Of a stretch of DNA of 64,000 bases, positions 52,433 to 62,303 are shown piece by piece. This DNA comes from Arthrobacter sp. ZGTC412 (lineage in GTDB: Bacteria; Actinomycetota; Actinomycetes; Actinomycetales; Micrococcaceae). The stretch spans positions 124,001 to 188,000 of the forward strand of contig NZ_PJII01000002.1 of the NCBI RefSeq assembly GCF_002929215.1, read 5' to 3'. The notes beneath the pieces were generated by a model. That model saw only the letters and a list, made by a program, of their open reading frames with translations, was not told the origin of the DNA and ran no database searches. Both the position numbers and the translations under genes were made by a program. Each line of letters opens with the position of its first letter. Positions within the stretch are counted from its first letter, which is position 1.

Positions 52433-53479
52433 TTAGAGTTGGGTCCAGTCGAGGACAACTTTTCCGCCTGCGCCGCTGCGGGCAAGGTCGAAGCCCTTCT
52501 CCCACTGGACAGCAGGGAGCGTATCAGTGACGACGGCGGAGATGCCCGCGTGCAGCACGGGGTTGGACGAGAGCATGGCGCTCATGGCGTACCAGGTCTC
52601 GTACATCTCGCGGCCGTAGATGCCTTTGAGCGTGAGCATGTGGGTCACCACCTTGCCCCAGTCAATGGCGATGTCCTGGCTGGGCAGGCCCAGCATGGCG
52701 ATCCGGCCACCGTGGTTCATGTTGTCAATCATCTCCGGCAGGGCGGTGGGGTGGCCGGACATTTCCATCCCGATGTCAAAGCCTTCGCGCATCCCCAGTT
52801 CCCGCTGGGCGTCGCGGACGCGGGTGGTGGAGACGTCGATGGCAAGGTCTGCGCCGAGCTGCCGGGCCAGGTCCAGGCGCGGCTTCGAGACGTCGGTGAT
52901 AGCGATCTTGCGGGCGCCGGCATGGCGTGCGACGGCGATGGCCATCAGCCCGATAGGACCGGCACCGGTAATGAGCACGTCTTCGCCCACGAGCGGAAAG
53001 CTCAGGGCGGTGTGGACTGCATTGCCGAAGGGGTCGAAGATGGCGCCGAGCTCGGGAGTAACGGAAGGATCGTGGTGGACCCACACGTTGGTTTCCGGGA
53101 TCACCACGTACTCTGCGAACGCGCCGTCCCGCTGCACGCCCACGCTGACCGTGTGAATGCACATCTGCCGACGGCCGGCCCGGCAGTTCCGGCAGATTCC
53201 GCAGACCACGTGGCCCTCACCGGACACCCGGTCACCCACTTTGACGTCGCGGACGTCTTCGCCGATTTCCACCACTTCGCCGTAAAACTCGTGGCCGGGG
53301 ATGAGGGGAGCTTCAATGATCCCCTGCGCCCAGGAATCCCAGGACTGGATGTGCAGGTCCGTGCCGCAGATCCCGGTGGTCATGACCCGGATCTTGACGT
53401 CGGCGGGGCCGGCCACCGGTTCGGGGCGGTCCACCAACTCGAAGCCGGCCTGCGGGCCTGCCTTGTACAAAGCCTTCAT
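52433..53479 (-). CDS. tdh: L-threonine 3-dehydrogenase
   Basis: 348 residues from the ATG at 53479, with AAGGAAG upstream. Zinc MDR enzyme: C38 and H63-E64 at the catalytic metal, C93, C96, C99 and C107 at the structural metal, and the NAD motif [10 protein letters not shown]. It oxidises threonine to 2-amino-3-ketobutyrate, the kbl substrate. It is the first gene of the operon and divergent from a LysR-type regulator 131 bp away. Confidence 0.96.
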   Translation of the reverse strand: MKALYKAGPQAGFELVDRPEPVAGPADVKIRVMTTGICGTDLHIQSWDSWAQGIIEAPLIPGHEFYGEVVEIGEDVRDVKVGDRVSGEGHVVCGICRNCRAGRRQMCIHTVSVGVQRDGAFAEYVVIPETNVWVHHDPSVTPELGAIFDPFGNAVHTALSFPLVGEDVLITGAGPIGLMAIAVARHAGARKIAITDVSKPRLDLARQLGADLAIDVSTTRVRDAQRELGMREGFDIGMEMSGHPTALPEMIDNMNHGGRIAMLGLPSQDIAIDWGKVVTHMLTLKGIYGREMYETWYAMSAMLSSNPVLHAGISAVVTDTLPAVQWEKGFDLARSGAGGKVVLDWTQL

Positions 53480-53549
53480 CGGCTTCCTTACTCTTCGTCT
53501 TGCGTCATCGGCAGGTGCTGCCCTCCTCATTACAGCGAGGAAGAAGCTT

Positions 53550-53593
53550 TAGCACAACCGCTATTTTCTCAATCAACGATGTAGCAGGAGCTA
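53550..53593. promoter_or_regulatory. Paired TAGC-GCTA elements before tdh and LysR
   Basis: TAGC-ACAACC-GCTA (53550-53563) and TAGC-AGGA-GCTA (53582-53593) lie in the divergent region. TAGACT at 53599-53604 ends 6 bases before the LysR GTG at 53611, which has no ribosome site, so that gene is probably leaderless. LysR binding is inferred. Confidence 0.4.
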
Positions 53594-53610
53594 ATGCATA
53601 GACTGGACTG

Positions 53611-54522
53611 GTGGAGATACACCAGCTTGAAATCCTGCGTGAACTCGGGGCCCTGGGCAGCGTCAAGGCGGTAGCGGACACGCTGATGGTCACGCCCTCG
53701 GCCGTGTCCCAGCAGTTGGCACTCCTTCAGCGGACGGTGGAGGTGCCGCTGACGCGCAAGGAGGGCCGTAACCTCGTGCTCACAGAGGCCGGCCAGGTGC
53801 TGGCAGACGCCGGGGCCGCCGTCGTAAACGCCATGGCGGACGCGCGCGGCGCGATCGGGAGCTATCACGGCACCCCGGCCGGCAGGGTAACCCTGTCCGG
53901 CTTCCACAGTGTGGGGCAGGCGGTATTTGCCCCGCTCGCGAGGATTCTGGATGCGCCGGGACAGCCGCGGATCGAACTTTCGGACGAGGACGTGGCGCAG
54001 CAGGACTTCCCTGCCCTCACCGCCCGCTACGACCTGGTGCTGGCCCACCGTATGGACCACAGTCCCCGGTGGCCGGCGGAGCGGGTTACGGTGATTCCCC
54101 TCGCCCACGAACCCCTCGACGTGGCGCTGCCTGCCGGGCACCCCCTGGCCGGGAAGGCGGCCGTGACAGCGGGCGACGTCGGCGGGGAGGCCTGGGTGAC
54201 CAGCCACACCGGCTACTCCCCGGCGGATGTGTTGTCCGCCGTCGCCGCCGTTTCCAGCCGCGAACTAAACATCGTGCACCGGATCAACGACTATTCCACG
54301 GTGGCGGCGCTGGTGGCCGCCGGCGGAGTGGTGGGGCTGCTGCCAAGGTACACCGCCGGGCCGGTGCTCAACCCGGACATCGTGCTGCGGCCCCTCGAGG
54401 GGATCAGCACTCGGCGCCGGATCGACCTGCTGGCACGGCCCGAGAACCTGAAGCGGCGCTCCGTCATTATTGTCTCCGAGGCGCTGCAGGGCATCATGGC
54501 CGGGCTCGTGGAACAAGGCTGA
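53611..54522 (+). CDS. LysR-family transcriptional regulator
   Basis: 303 residues from a GTG with no ribosome site; the -10-like TAGACT 6 bases upstream suggests a leaderless message. The HTH reads IHQLEILRELGALGSVKAVA then LMVTPSAVSQQLALL. The effector domain follows, with TVAALVAAGGVVGLLP near 235-250. It is divergent from tdh-kbl, so it is the likely regulator of threonine breakdown, with threonine or an intermediate as effector. Confidence 0.9.
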   Translation: MEIHQLEILRELGALGSVKAVADTLMVTPSAVSQQLALLQRTVEVPLTRKEGRNLVLTEAGQVLADAGAAVVNAMADARGAIGSYHGTPAGRVTLSGFHSVGQAVFAPLARILDAPGQPRIELSDEDVAQQDFPALTARYDLVLAHRMDHSPRWPAERVTVIPLAHEPLDVALPAGHPLAGKAAVTAGDVGGEAWVTSHTGYSPADVLSAVAAVSSRELNIVHRINDYSTVAALVAAGGVVGLLPRYTAGPVLNPDIVLRPLEGISTRRRIDLLARPENLKRRSVIIVSEALQGIMAGLVEQG

Positions 54523-54523
54523 C

Positions 54524-54590
54524 CCCCAACTGGGTAACGCTAAGTGTCGTTTTCAACGTCGAAAACGACACTTGCCGCTACCTACTTTGC
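54524..54590. repeat. Intergenic inverted repeat, copy B
   Basis: The inner 13-bp perfect stem (54542-54554 with 54561-54573) contains TGTCGTTTT, also found in copy C. The outer part CCCCAACTGGGTAACGC is less well paired. It lies at the end of two convergent genes (LysR and the secreted protein) and overlaps the last bases of the latter. Confidence 0.75.
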
Positions 54591-55178
54591 GTGCCCTTTA
54601 CCCTTGCCGTGTCCGTGGCCTCTGCCCAGCCCAAATCCACGGCCGTCACCGGCCCCCTCAACAATCCGCGCTGCCGTAACCTGATCCCCGTTCTTCACCC
54701 CGGAGATCCGGACAATGTCACCCGCGGCGATGTCCGCGATAGTGCCTGGTGCCGGCTTGAGCCGTTTGGCACCGTTGGGCGTTGCGGAAGAGCCGCCCGC
54801 AGCTGCCGCCGGCACCTGCCGAATCGTCGTTTCGGCATTGACGGTGTACGTCTGCGAGTAGCCATCCTCACTCTTGACGATGATGGACGTAGCGCTGACG
54901 GCGTCCACCGTGCCGCGCTGCTCAAGGATGGTCTCGAAAGTTCCGTCCGCCTTCTTGACCACGCTCTCACTGTGCAAATGCTGGGGGCGCTGGGCTTTGT
55001 CCGGCTTGGCTTTGCGGTTTTCCTGGCCGGGCGCCACCTGGGACTGGGAAGAAGAGGGCGACGGCGATGCCGCCTCGCTCGCAGCCCACGCAAACGCAAC
55101 CCCTGTCCCCGTCAGTGCGAGTACCACCGCCCCGGCGAGCAGGGTCTTGCGGAATGTCAACGGTTCCCGGACAGACAT
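54582..55178 (-). CDS. Secreted or membrane-anchored DUF5666-like protein
   Basis: About 198 residues; the ATG at 55178 has AAGGA 6 bases upstream, and two earlier in-frame starts are possible. An N-terminal membrane helix or signal peptide (about 10-32) leads to a Ser/Pro/Gln-rich linker and then a beta-rich domain (TILEQRGTVDAVSATSIIVKSEDG onward) of DUF5666 type. The C-terminus is a Gly/His/Lys repeat (GRGHGHGKGKGHAK) that could bind metal. The function is unknown. Confidence 0.75.
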   Translation of the reverse strand: MSVREPLTFRKTLLAGAVVLALTGTGVAFAWAASEAASPSPSSSQSQVAPGQENRKAKPDKAQRPQHLHSESVVKKADGTFETILEQRGTVDAVSATSIIVKSEDGYSQTYTVNAETTIRQVPAAAAGGSSATPNGAKRLKPAPGTIADIAAGDIVRISGVKNGDQVTAARIVEGAGDGRGFGLGRGHGHGKGKGHAK

Positions 55179-55313
55179 GCCCATTCCTTCCACGGCAACG
55201 GCAGGGCCTGTTTACCCGCGTGGTGGTGCCCTGGAGCTTCAGTGTAGGGCGGGCAGTCGCCATCGCACACGAGTAATCCGCTGTCTGTGGGACGCGAGTA
55301 CTACTTAAACCAA

Positions 55314-55373
55314 AACTGAGTAGCAGTAGGTGTCGTTTTCAGCACTCAAAACGACATTAACTGCTACCCAGTT
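55314..55373. repeat. Intergenic inverted repeat, copy C
   Basis: Outer arms 55314-55327 and 55360-55373 match in 13 of 14 positions, and inner arms TGTCGTTTT (55331-55339) and AAAACGACA (55348-55356) match fully. It follows the gatB stop by 14 bp on the minus strand and is the likely gatB terminator. Its ends share AACTG-GTAGCAGT with copies A and B. Confidence 0.8.
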
Positions 55374-55387
55374 GGGGTTGCGCGGAG

Positions 55388-56896
55388 CTAGACGGTGACG
55401 CCCAGCTTTTCCAGGATCAGTTCCTTGACGCGGCCTGCGTCGGCCTGGCCGCGGGTGGCCTTCATAACGCCGCCCACGATCGCGCCGATGGCCTGGACCT
55501 TGCCGCCGCGGATCTTTTCGGCAACGTCAGGCTGGGCGGCCAGTGCGGCGTCAATCGCTTCGAGCAGGGGCCCGTCGTCAGAGACCACGGCCAGGCCGCG
55601 CTTCTCCACGATTTCGGCCGGGGTGCCTTCGCCGGCGAGCACGCCGTCCAGTACCTCTGAGGCCATCTTGTTGTTGATCTTGCCCTCTTCCACCATGCGT
55701 GAAAGCTCCACGATGGTGGCGGGCTGGACGCCAAGCTGGCCGGGGTCAACGTCCGCGTTCTTGGCGCGGCCCACGATCTCGCCCATCCACCACTTGCGGG
55801 CCACGGAAGCCGAAGCACCGGCTGCGATGGTTTCCTCGATCTCGTCCATCACGCCGGCGTTCACCACGTCGCGGAATTCGAGGTCCGAGTAGCCCCAGTC
55901 GGCCTGCAGCCGCTTGCGGCGGGCGGCCGGCGGCTCAGGCAGGGTGGCACGGAGCTCCTCGATCCACTGGCGCGACGGAACAACAGGAACAAGGTCCGGC
56001 TCCGGGAAGTAACGGTAGTCGTCAGCGTCGGACTTGGCCCGGCCTGACGTAGTGGTGCGGGTGTCCTCGTGCCAGTGGCGGGTTTCCTGGATGACGGGCT
56101 CACCGGCATCCAGGACAGCAGCATGGCGCTGGATCTCGTAGCGGACGGCGTGTTCAACGGCGCGCAGCGAGTTCACGTTCTTCGTCTCGGAACGAATGCC
56201 GAACCTTTCCCGGCCGTGCGGGCGGAGCGATACGTTGGCGTCGCAGCGCACATTGCCGCGTTCCATCTTCGCGTCGGACACTCCCAGGTTCTTGACGATC
56301 TCCCGCACGGCGGCCACGTAGGCCTTGGCCAGTTCGGGGGCGCGGGAACCGGCGCCCTCGATCGGCTTGGTGACGATTTCCACCAGCGGAACGCCGGCAC
56401 GGTTATAGTCCACCAGCGAGAAGTCGGCGCCCTGGATACGGCCCGTGGCTCCGCCCATGTGGGTCAGCTTTCCGGCGTCCTCTTCCATGTGCGCGCGCTC
56501 GATCTCCACGCGGAACACGGTGCCGTCAGAGAGTTCAATATCCAGGTAGCCGTCATACGCGATGGGCTCGTCGTACTGGGAGGTCTGGAAGTTCTTCGGG
56601 GTGTCCGGGTAGAAGTAGTTCTTCCGGGCGAAGCGGCAGGATTCGGCGATCTTGCAGTTGAGCGCGAGGCCGATCTTGATCGAGGACTCGATGGCGGCCT
56701 TGTTCACGACGGGCAGGACGCCGGGCATGCCGAGGTCCACCTCGTTGACGTTCGTGTTGGGCTCGTCGCCGAAGACGTTGGGTGCGGAGGAGAACATCTT
56801 GGTCTTGGTGTTGAGCTCCACGTGGACCTCGAACCCCAGGACGGGATCGTACTTCTCCATGGCCTCTTCGAAGCTCAGGATTGCGTCAGTGTTCAT
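55388..56896 (-). CDS. gatB: Asp/Glu-tRNA amidotransferase subunit B
   Basis: 502 residues from the ATG at 56896, which overlaps the gatA stop (TAATG). The GatB catalytic domain (1-290) has [16 protein letters not shown], a probable zinc-site region and the tRNA-sensing stretch [14 protein letters not shown]. The C-terminal YqeY-like tail binds tRNA (about 400-502). With GatA and GatC it forms Gln-tRNA(Gln) or Asn-tRNA(Asn) from the mischarged tRNA. Confidence 0.97.
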   Translation of the reverse strand: MNTDAILSFEEAMEKYDPVLGFEVHVELNTKTKMFSSAPNVFGDEPNTNVNEVDLGMPGVLPVVNKAAIESSIKIGLALNCKIAESCRFARKNYFYPDTPKNFQTSQYDEPIAYDGYLDIELSDGTVFRVEIERAHMEEDAGKLTHMGGATGRIQGADFSLVDYNRAGVPLVEIVTKPIEGAGSRAPELAKAYVAAVREIVKNLGVSDAKMERGNVRCDANVSLRPHGRERFGIRSETKNVNSLRAVEHAVRYEIQRHAAVLDAGEPVIQETRHWHEDTRTTTSGRAKSDADDYRYFPEPDLVPVVPSRQWIEELRATLPEPPAARRKRLQADWGYSDLEFRDVVNAGVMDEIEETIAAGASASVARKWWMGEIVGRAKNADVDPGQLGVQPATIVELSRMVEEGKINNKMASEVLDGVLAGEGTPAEIVEKRGLAVVSDDGPLLEAIDAALAAQPDVAEKIRGGKVQAIGAIVGGVMKATRGQADAGRVKELILEKLGVTV

Positions 56897-58452
56897 TATT
56901 TTGCCTCCTTGGCTTCGACGAGCTCGCCCAGTTCTGGGGCCTGGGCCAGCAGCGGGCCGCCCCACTTGGCTTCCAGCAGCGACTCAAGGACGGCGCCTAC
57001 ACGGTACAGGCGGGCATCTTCGCGGGCGGGTGCCAGCAGCTGGATGCCTACGGGCAGCCCGTCCTCGTCCGCGAGGCCGCCGGGAAGCGACAGACCCGGA
57101 ACTCCGGCGAGGTTGGCGGGGATGGTGGCGACGTCGTTGAGGTACATGGCCAGCGGATCGTCCAGCTTCTCGCCGAGGCGGAAAGCGGTGGTGGGGGCGG
57201 TGGGCGAAATCAGGACGTCGGCCACGGTGAAGGCTGCCTCGAAGTCGCGCTGAACCAGCGTGCGGACCTTCTGTGCCGAGCCGTAGTAGGCGTCGTAGTA
57301 GCCGGCGGACAGCGCGTAGGTGCCCAGGATGATGCGGCGCTTCACTTCGTCGCCGAAGCCGGCGGCGCGGGTGGCACCCATCACGCGCTCGATGGTCATG
57401 GGACCGTCCTCGGGGAGGACCCGCAGGCCGTACCGGACGCCGTCGAACTTGGCGAGGTTGGAGGACGCCTCGGAAGGCATGATCAGGTAATAGGCGCCCA
57501 GGGCGTACTGGAAGTTGGGGCAGGAGACCTCAACGATTTCCGCGCCGGCCTCCTTGAGGAGCTCCAGGGAGTCATTGAAGCGGTTTTCGACGCCGGCCTG
57601 GTAGCCCTCGCCGTGCAGCTCCTTGATGATGCCGATCCGCATGCCCTCGACGTTGCCCGTTTTGGCGGCGGCCACGAGGTCTGCCAGCGGGTCCGCGAGG
57701 GAGGTGGAGTCACGGGGATCGTGCCCGCCGATGACCTCGTGCAGGAGGGCTGAGTCCAGGACCGTGCGGGAAACCGGACCGATCTGGTCCAGCGAGGATG
57801 CCATCGCAATGGCACCGTAGCGGGACACGCTGCCGTAAGTGGGCTTAACGCCCACGGTGCCGGTGACGGCGCCGGGCTGGCGGATGGACCCACCGGTGTC
57901 GGTTCCGAGGGCAAGGGGCGCCTCGAAAGCAGCGACGGCGGCAGCGGACCCGCCGCCGGAGCCACCCGGGATCCGGTCCAGGTCCCACGGATTGCGGGTA
58001 GGGCCGTAGGCGGAGTGCTCCGTGGAGGAGCCCATGGCGAACTCGTCGAGGTTGGTCTTGCCCAGGATGGGCATCTTCGCGGCGCGCAGGCGCTCGACGA
58101 CGGTGGCGTCGTAGGGGCTGTGCCAGCCTTCGAGGATTTTGGAGCCTGCCGTGGTGGGCTGGCCCACCGTGACGATGAGGTCCTTCACGGCGATGGGGAC
58201 GCCGGCGAGGACGTGCAGGGCTTCGGCTTCGGCGCCACCGGCGGCGCGGATGGCGTCCACCTCGGCGGCGACGGCGAGGGCTTCCTCGGCGTTGACGTGC
58301 AGGAAGGCGTTGACGCCGCGTTCGCCGCCGTCTACTGCCGCAATCCGGTCAAGGTACGCCTGGGTGACCTCGATGGAGGTGACCTCGCCGGCGGCCAGCT
58401 TTTCGGCCAGCTTGGCGGCGGAGAGTCGGATGAGTTCTTTGGTGTCAGTCAT
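56896..58452 (-). CDS. gatA: Asp/Glu-tRNA amidotransferase subunit A
   Basis: 518 residues of the amidase-signature family. The triad K90-S165-S189 has the spacing (75 and 24 residues) seen in characterised GatA proteins; S189 lies in [10 protein letters not shown]. It releases ammonia from glutamine and passes it to GatB. It is 2 bp after gatC and overlaps gatB. Confidence 0.97.
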   Translation of the reverse strand: MTDTKELIRLSAAKLAEKLAAGEVTSIEVTQAYLDRIAAVDGGERGVNAFLHVNAEEALAVAAEVDAIRAAGGAEAEALHVLAGVPIAVKDLIVTVGQPTTAGSKILEGWHSPYDATVVERLRAAKMPILGKTNLDEFAMGSSTEHSAYGPTRNPWDLDRIPGGSGGGSAAAVAAFEAPLALGTDTGGSIRQPGAVTGTVGVKPTYGSVSRYGAIAMASSLDQIGPVSRTVLDSALLHEVIGGHDPRDSTSLADPLADLVAAAKTGNVEGMRIGIIKELHGEGYQAGVENRFNDSLELLKEAGAEIVEVSCPNFQYALGAYYLIMPSEASSNLAKFDGVRYGLRVLPEDGPMTIERVMGATRAAGFGDEVKRRIILGTYALSAGYYDAYYGSAQKVRTLVQRDFEAAFTVADVLISPTAPTTAFRLGEKLDDPLAMYLNDVATIPANLAGVPGLSLPGGLADEDGLPVGIQLLAPAREDARLYRVGAVLESLLEAKWGGPLLAQAPELGELVEAKEAK

Positions 58453-58454
58453 GC

Positions 58455-58751
58455 TTATGCCTCATCCAGGATTGCCGGGACTTTGAAACGGTTCTCGTCG
58501 GAGTCCGGTGCGCCGGAGAGCGCCTGCTCCGCGGTGAAGGTGTGTCCCACAACGTCCTCGCGGAACACGTTGTTCAGCGGGATGGGGTGGGACGTGGCCG
58601 GGACGTCATCACCGGCAGCTTCGCTCACGGACTTGACCGAATCAACGATGACCGCAAGTTCTCCGGCCATCCTGTCCAGCTCTTGGGCACTCATCTCAAT
58701 GTGAGCGAGCCGCGCGAGGTGCGCGACGTCGTCACGGTTGATCGCAGCCAT
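58455..58751 (-). CDS. gatC: Asp/Glu-tRNA amidotransferase subunit C
   Basis: 98 residues from the ATG at 58751 with GGGGAG upstream; the longer frame lacks family similarity. Helical start [19 protein letters not shown] and the extended [15 protein letters not shown] are typical. It stabilises the GatA-GatB pair. This is the first gene of gatC-gatA-gatB. Confidence 0.96.
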   Translation of the reverse strand: MAAINRDDVAHLARLAHIEMSAQELDRMAGELAVIVDSVKSVSEAAGDDVPATSHPIPLNNVFREDVVGHTFTAEQALSGAPDSDENRFKVPAILDEA

Positions 58752-58810
58752 GGATCTCCCCTGCAAAGTTTGAATTGATTTTCCGGTCCATTCTAGTGGG
58801 GAAACGATGA

Positions 58811-58848
58811 TGCCCGTCTGACATCCCCCAGCGGGCGTCAGACGGGCA
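58811..58848. terminator. Hairpin between citM and gatC
   Basis: A perfect 12-bp stem (58811-58822 with 58837-58848) with a 14-base loop lies downstream of the citrate transporter gene on the minus strand and just upstream of gatC. There is no long T-run. Confidence 0.55.
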
Positions 58849-58898
58849 CCTTCAGACCGGGCTCCCGCCCATAAAGGCAGGACCACGGCAGCTACAGA

Positions 58899-60383
58899 CT
58901 AACCGATTCCGATGGCTCCGGTCAGCACGCCAATTCCCAGCATGACCAGGGAAACTACCGCGCTGCGCCACAGGACTTTCTTGTGGTGGTCGCCGAGGTC
59001 CACCTTGGCCAGGGACACCAGGAGCAGGATGGCGGGTACCAGCGGGCTCTGCATGTGGAACGGCTGGCCGGTGATGGAGGCGCGGGCCATTTCGGCTGCG
59101 CTGATTCCGTAGTGGCCGGCAGTCTCGCTCAGGACAGGGAGGACGCCGAAGTAGAAGGCGTCATTGCTCATAAAGAACGTCATGGGAATGCTGAGGACGC
59201 CGGTGATGACGGCCATAAACGGGCCCATGCTGGACGGGATGATCTGTACCAGCCACGCAGACATGGCTTCCACCATGCCCGTGCCGGTGAGGACGCCGGT
59301 CAGGACGGCGGCGGCCATAACCATGCTGACCACGGCAACAATCGAAGGCGCGTGGGCCACGATCTGGGCGGCCTGGTCCTTGACGTGCGGGAAGTTTACC
59401 AGCAGGGCGATGGCTGAACCCACCATAAAGACGTACGGCAGGGGCACGAGGTCTGCGATGAGCATGCCCATCACGGCGACGGTGAGGCCAAGGTTGAACC
59501 ACTGCAGCTTGGGGCGGAGCGTCTTGCGGTTGGGGTCCAGCGCGGTGTCAGCCATTGCGGTGTCGTTGTCATCAACAAGGGTCCCGGTGCGTTCCAGCAC
59601 CGCGACGCCACTCATGGGAGCAGGGCTTCCGACGGCGGGGCCTCCCGTTGCGGGAACAGGTGAGGTACCGCGGCCTGAACCACCGCGGAACGTGCCGTTG
59701 CCGCCGGCGGGAGCGCCGCCGTCGAACGCTTCGGCGGTATCCGGGACGCCCCAGATCTCCGGTTGTGTGGCGCGGAGGCGGTTGCGCTCCTGCAGGCCGA
59801 GCAGCCAGGCGAAGGCCATGACGACGGCGATGCCCGCGAGGAGGGACGGCAGCATAGGAACAAAGACCTCGTTGACGTCGATCTTGAGGGCGCTGGCGGC
59901 GCGGGCGGTGGGGCCGCCCCACGGGACGATGTTCATGGTGCCGTTGGCCAGGCCGGCCACGCAGGTAAGGACCACGGGGCTCATCTTAAGGCGGAGGTAG
60001 ATCGGCAGCATGGCCGCGGTGGTGAGGATGAAGGTGGTGGAGCCGTCGCCGTCAAGGGACACTGCGGCTGCGAGGATGGCGGTACCCAGGACCACCTTGG
60101 CGGGGTCGTTGCCGAGTTTGCGGAGGATGAACCGGACCAGGGGGTCAAAAAGCCCCACGTCGATCATCAGTCCGAAGTAGATGATGGCGAACATCAACAG
60201 GGCTGCTGTGGAGGTCATGGCCTTCATGGAATCCATGACCATGTCGCCAATGCCGAGGCCGGCACCGGCAAAAAGACCAAAAACTGTAGGGACGATGATC
60301 AACGCCAGCACTGGCGTCAACTTCTTCGTCATGATCAGCACCATGAATACCGCGATCATTGCGAATCCAAGTATTACCAGCAC
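58899..60383 (-). CDS. CitMHS-family citrate:cation symporter
   Basis: 494 residues from the GTG at 60383, with AAGGAG 7 bases upstream. About 11 to 12 helices. The family motif region SLDGDGSTTFILTTAAMLP and NGTMNIVPWGGPTARAA match CitM/CitH, which take up metal-citrate with protons. A Gly/Ala/Pro-rich cytoplasmic insert (about 215-280) is unusual in length. It is divergent from a CitA/CitB-type system, its likely regulator. Confidence 0.93.
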   Translation of the reverse strand: MLVILGFAMIAVFMVLIMTKKLTPVLALIIVPTVFGLFAGAGLGIGDMVMDSMKAMTSTAALLMFAIIYFGLMIDVGLFDPLVRFILRKLGNDPAKVVLGTAILAAAVSLDGDGSTTFILTTAAMLPIYLRLKMSPVVLTCVAGLANGTMNIVPWGGPTARAASALKIDVNEVFVPMLPSLLAGIAVVMAFAWLLGLQERNRLRATQPEIWGVPDTAEAFDGGAPAGGNGTFRGGSGRGTSPVPATGGPAVGSPAPMSGVAVLERTGTLVDDNDTAMADTALDPNRKTLRPKLQWFNLGLTVAVMGMLIADLVPLPYVFMVGSAIALLVNFPHVKDQAAQIVAHAPSIVAVVSMVMAAAVLTGVLTGTGMVEAMSAWLVQIIPSSMGPFMAVITGVLSIPMTFFMSNDAFYFGVLPVLSETAGHYGISAAEMARASITGQPFHMQSPLVPAILLLVSLAKVDLGDHHKKVLWRSAVVSLVMLGIGVLTGAIGIG

Positions 60384-60398
60384 GGCCGGCTCCTTCTT

Positions 60399-60414
60399 TG
60401 TGAACAGCGGCACA
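60399..60414. promoter_or_regulatory. Weak CRP-like site before the citrate transporter
   Basis: TGTGA-ACAGCG-GCACA differs from TGTGA-N6-TCACA at one fixed position. It lies 16 to 31 bp upstream of the start codon of the citrate transporter, close to its ribosome site, where bound CRP could only block transcription or translation. Confidence 0.3.
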
Positions 60415-60499
60415 GCGGTGTGACGCGTGCTACAGACTGTAGGGTGGCGGCCGTCACGGCCGTGCCTTTGGCTCAATTGATTGGCATACTGCTTATTGC

Positions 60500-60512
60500 G
60501 AGCATTTTGCTC
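60500..60512. promoter_or_regulatory. Small inverted repeat in the AT-rich citrate promoter region
   Basis: GAGCA-TTT-TGCTC lies in the most AT-rich part of this region, about 55 bp before the sensor kinase start and 117 bp before the transporter start. It may be a CitB-type regulator site. Confidence 0.35.
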
Positions 60513-60566
60513 ATTCTGCTCATCGCTCCCGCGATCTCCCGCCAGCCACCCGGATCAAGGAGGATC

Positions 60567-62303
60567 ATGCCGCGTTCCAGTCCGCGCGCGCCGCTGCGGT
60601 TCTCCACTCAGACGCTCCTGCTGCAACTGGCGGTGGTACTTCTGGTGGTTCTGCTCAGCGCGGCCGTTCACGCCTGGCTGACCTATGACAGGGTGGGCCG
60701 CGAGGCGGAGAACCAGGCACTGACCCTCGCCCGGACTGTGGCCTCCGACCCCTCGGTGCGAGCGGACGTGCTGGCCATCAGCCAACAGGCCGGTACTCCC
60801 CCGGCCGCCGAACTTGCTGCCGGGCCGCTGATGGTGTCGGCCGAGGCCGCGCGGACCCGGACCGGTGCCCTGTTTGTGGTCATCACCGACGAAACAGGAC
60901 TTCGGCTGGCGCATCCGGATCCGCAGCGGCTCGGGGAAAGGGTGAGTACGGATCCGTCCGAGGCCCTGTCCGGCCGGGAGGTCACCACCCGGAACACCGG
61001 AACGCTCGGCCCGTCCGCCGGCGCGAAGGTTCCCGTTTACGCTCCGGGCAGCACCACCGTGGTGGGTGAGGTCAGTGTGGGCTATTCAATGGAGACCGTG
61101 GGCCAGAGCGTGGCCCGCGACATTGGCCCCGTTGCCCTGACGGCCATGGGTGCGCTGCTTGCCGGCGTCCTGGGGTCCTTCCTGCTGCGGCGCCGCCTCC
61201 AGCGCCTCACCCTGGGCCTGGAACCGGAGGAAATCAGTACCCTGGTCCACGATCAGGTGGCGGTCCTGCAGGGCGTGGACGACGGCGTGATCGGTGTTTC
61301 CGCCGACGGCCGGATCACCGTCTTCAACGCCGCGGCACAACGGCTGCTGGACTCGACGGACCTGGCCGGAGCACGGTGGGAGAACGCGCCGGTCCCCGAC
61401 CAGCTGAAGTCCCTCACCCGTCCAGGCTCCGGCGCCGCCCCCGCGGTTGAGCTGGTGGCCGGCGGACGTGTGCTGGTGGCCAATGCCCGCAAGGCCCTCC
61501 ACCGGCGTGAGGACCTGGGCTGGGTGGTGATGCTCCGCGACCGCACGGAATTGCAGCAGCTCACCCGCCAGTTGGACGCCGTGGGCACCATGTCCACCGC
61601 GCTGCGGGCCCAGCGCCACGAGTTCGCCAACCAGCTGCACACCATCGCTGGGTTCATGAGCATCGGGCAGCACCAGCAGGCCCGCGAGTACCTGGCCCGG
61701 CTGGCCGCGACGGGACCGTTGAAGTTCCCGGTGGACCAGGCCGAGCTGCTCCAGGACCCTTACCTCCAGGCCTTTGTGGGGGCCAAGGGCGTGGAGGCCG
61801 ACGAGCGGGGCGTCGCCTTGCGCATCGGGCCGGAAACCCTGGTCCGCGGGCAGGTCACCGACGCCCAGGACGTCACCACAGTGCTGGGGAACCTGATCGA
61901 CAACGCGGTCAACGCCGCAGTGGCCGGCTCAGCTCCGGACCGCTGGGTGGAAGTGGAAGTGATGGACGATCCGGACGACGACGGCGGCACCCTCCACGTG
62001 GTCGTCGCCGACTCAGGCGACGGGCTGGCGGAAGGGACGGACGGCGAGGCGGTCTTCGCTGAAGGCTTCACCACCGCTTCAGGCCCCGTCCGTGCAGGCG
62101 GCGGCCAGGGCTTCGGGCTGGCCCTGGCGCGGCAGCTGGCCCGGCGCCGCGGCGGGGACGTCAAGCTGCTGGACTTCGGCGCCCGCGGCGGGCCCGGCGC
62201 GGTCTTTATGGCCACGCTCCCCGGCACCACCGCGGGAATCAGGAATGCTGGGCAGCCGGACGCAGGGCTGAACGATGCAGCTGGAAAGGAAAAGAATGCC
62301 TGA
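60567..62303 (+). CDS. Sensor histidine kinase, CitA/DcuS type
   Basis: 578 residues from the ATG at 60567, behind a perfect AAGGAGG; the much longer frame upstream is antisense to the transporter. Helix 1 (about 17-38), an extracellular PAS-like sensor (about 40-185), helix 2 (187-206), a cytoplasmic PAS (about 225-330), then the SPOB-like core with H351 in AQRHEFANQLH and an HATPase domain. It probably senses citrate or another dicarboxylate outside the cell. Its stop overlaps its response regulator by 8 bases. Confidence 0.92.
   Translation: MPRSSPRAPLRFSTQTLLLQLAVVLLVVLLSAAVHAWLTYDRVGREAENQALTLARTVASDPSVRADVLAISQQAGTPPAAELAAGPLMVSAEAARTRTGALFVVITDETGLRLAHPDPQRLGERVSTDPSEALSGREVTTRNTGTLGPSAGAKVPVYAPGSTTVVGEVSVGYSMETVGQSVARDIGPVALTAMGALLAGVLGSFLLRRRLQRLTLGLEPEEISTLVHDQVAVLQGVDDGVIGVSADGRITVFNAAAQRLLDSTDLAGARWENAPVPDQLKSLTRPGSGAAPAVELVAGGRVLVANARKALHRREDLGWVVMLRDRTELQQLTRQLDAVGTMSTALRAQRHEFANQLHTIAGFMSIGQHQQAREYLARLAATGPLKFPVDQAELLQDPYLQAFVGAKGVEADERGVALRIGPETLVRGQVTDAQDVTTVLGNLIDNAVNAAVAGSAPDRWVEVEVMDDPDDDGGTLHVVVADSGDGLAEGTDGEAVFAEGFTTASGPVRAGGGQGFGLALARQLARRRGGDVKLLDFGARGGPGAVFMATLPGTTAGIRNAGQPDAGLNDAAGKEKNA

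Noticed and set aside
59763-60566. Upstream extension of the CitA-type kinase
   Set aside because: It is antisense to the citrate transporter, and a perfect ribosome site is present at 60567.
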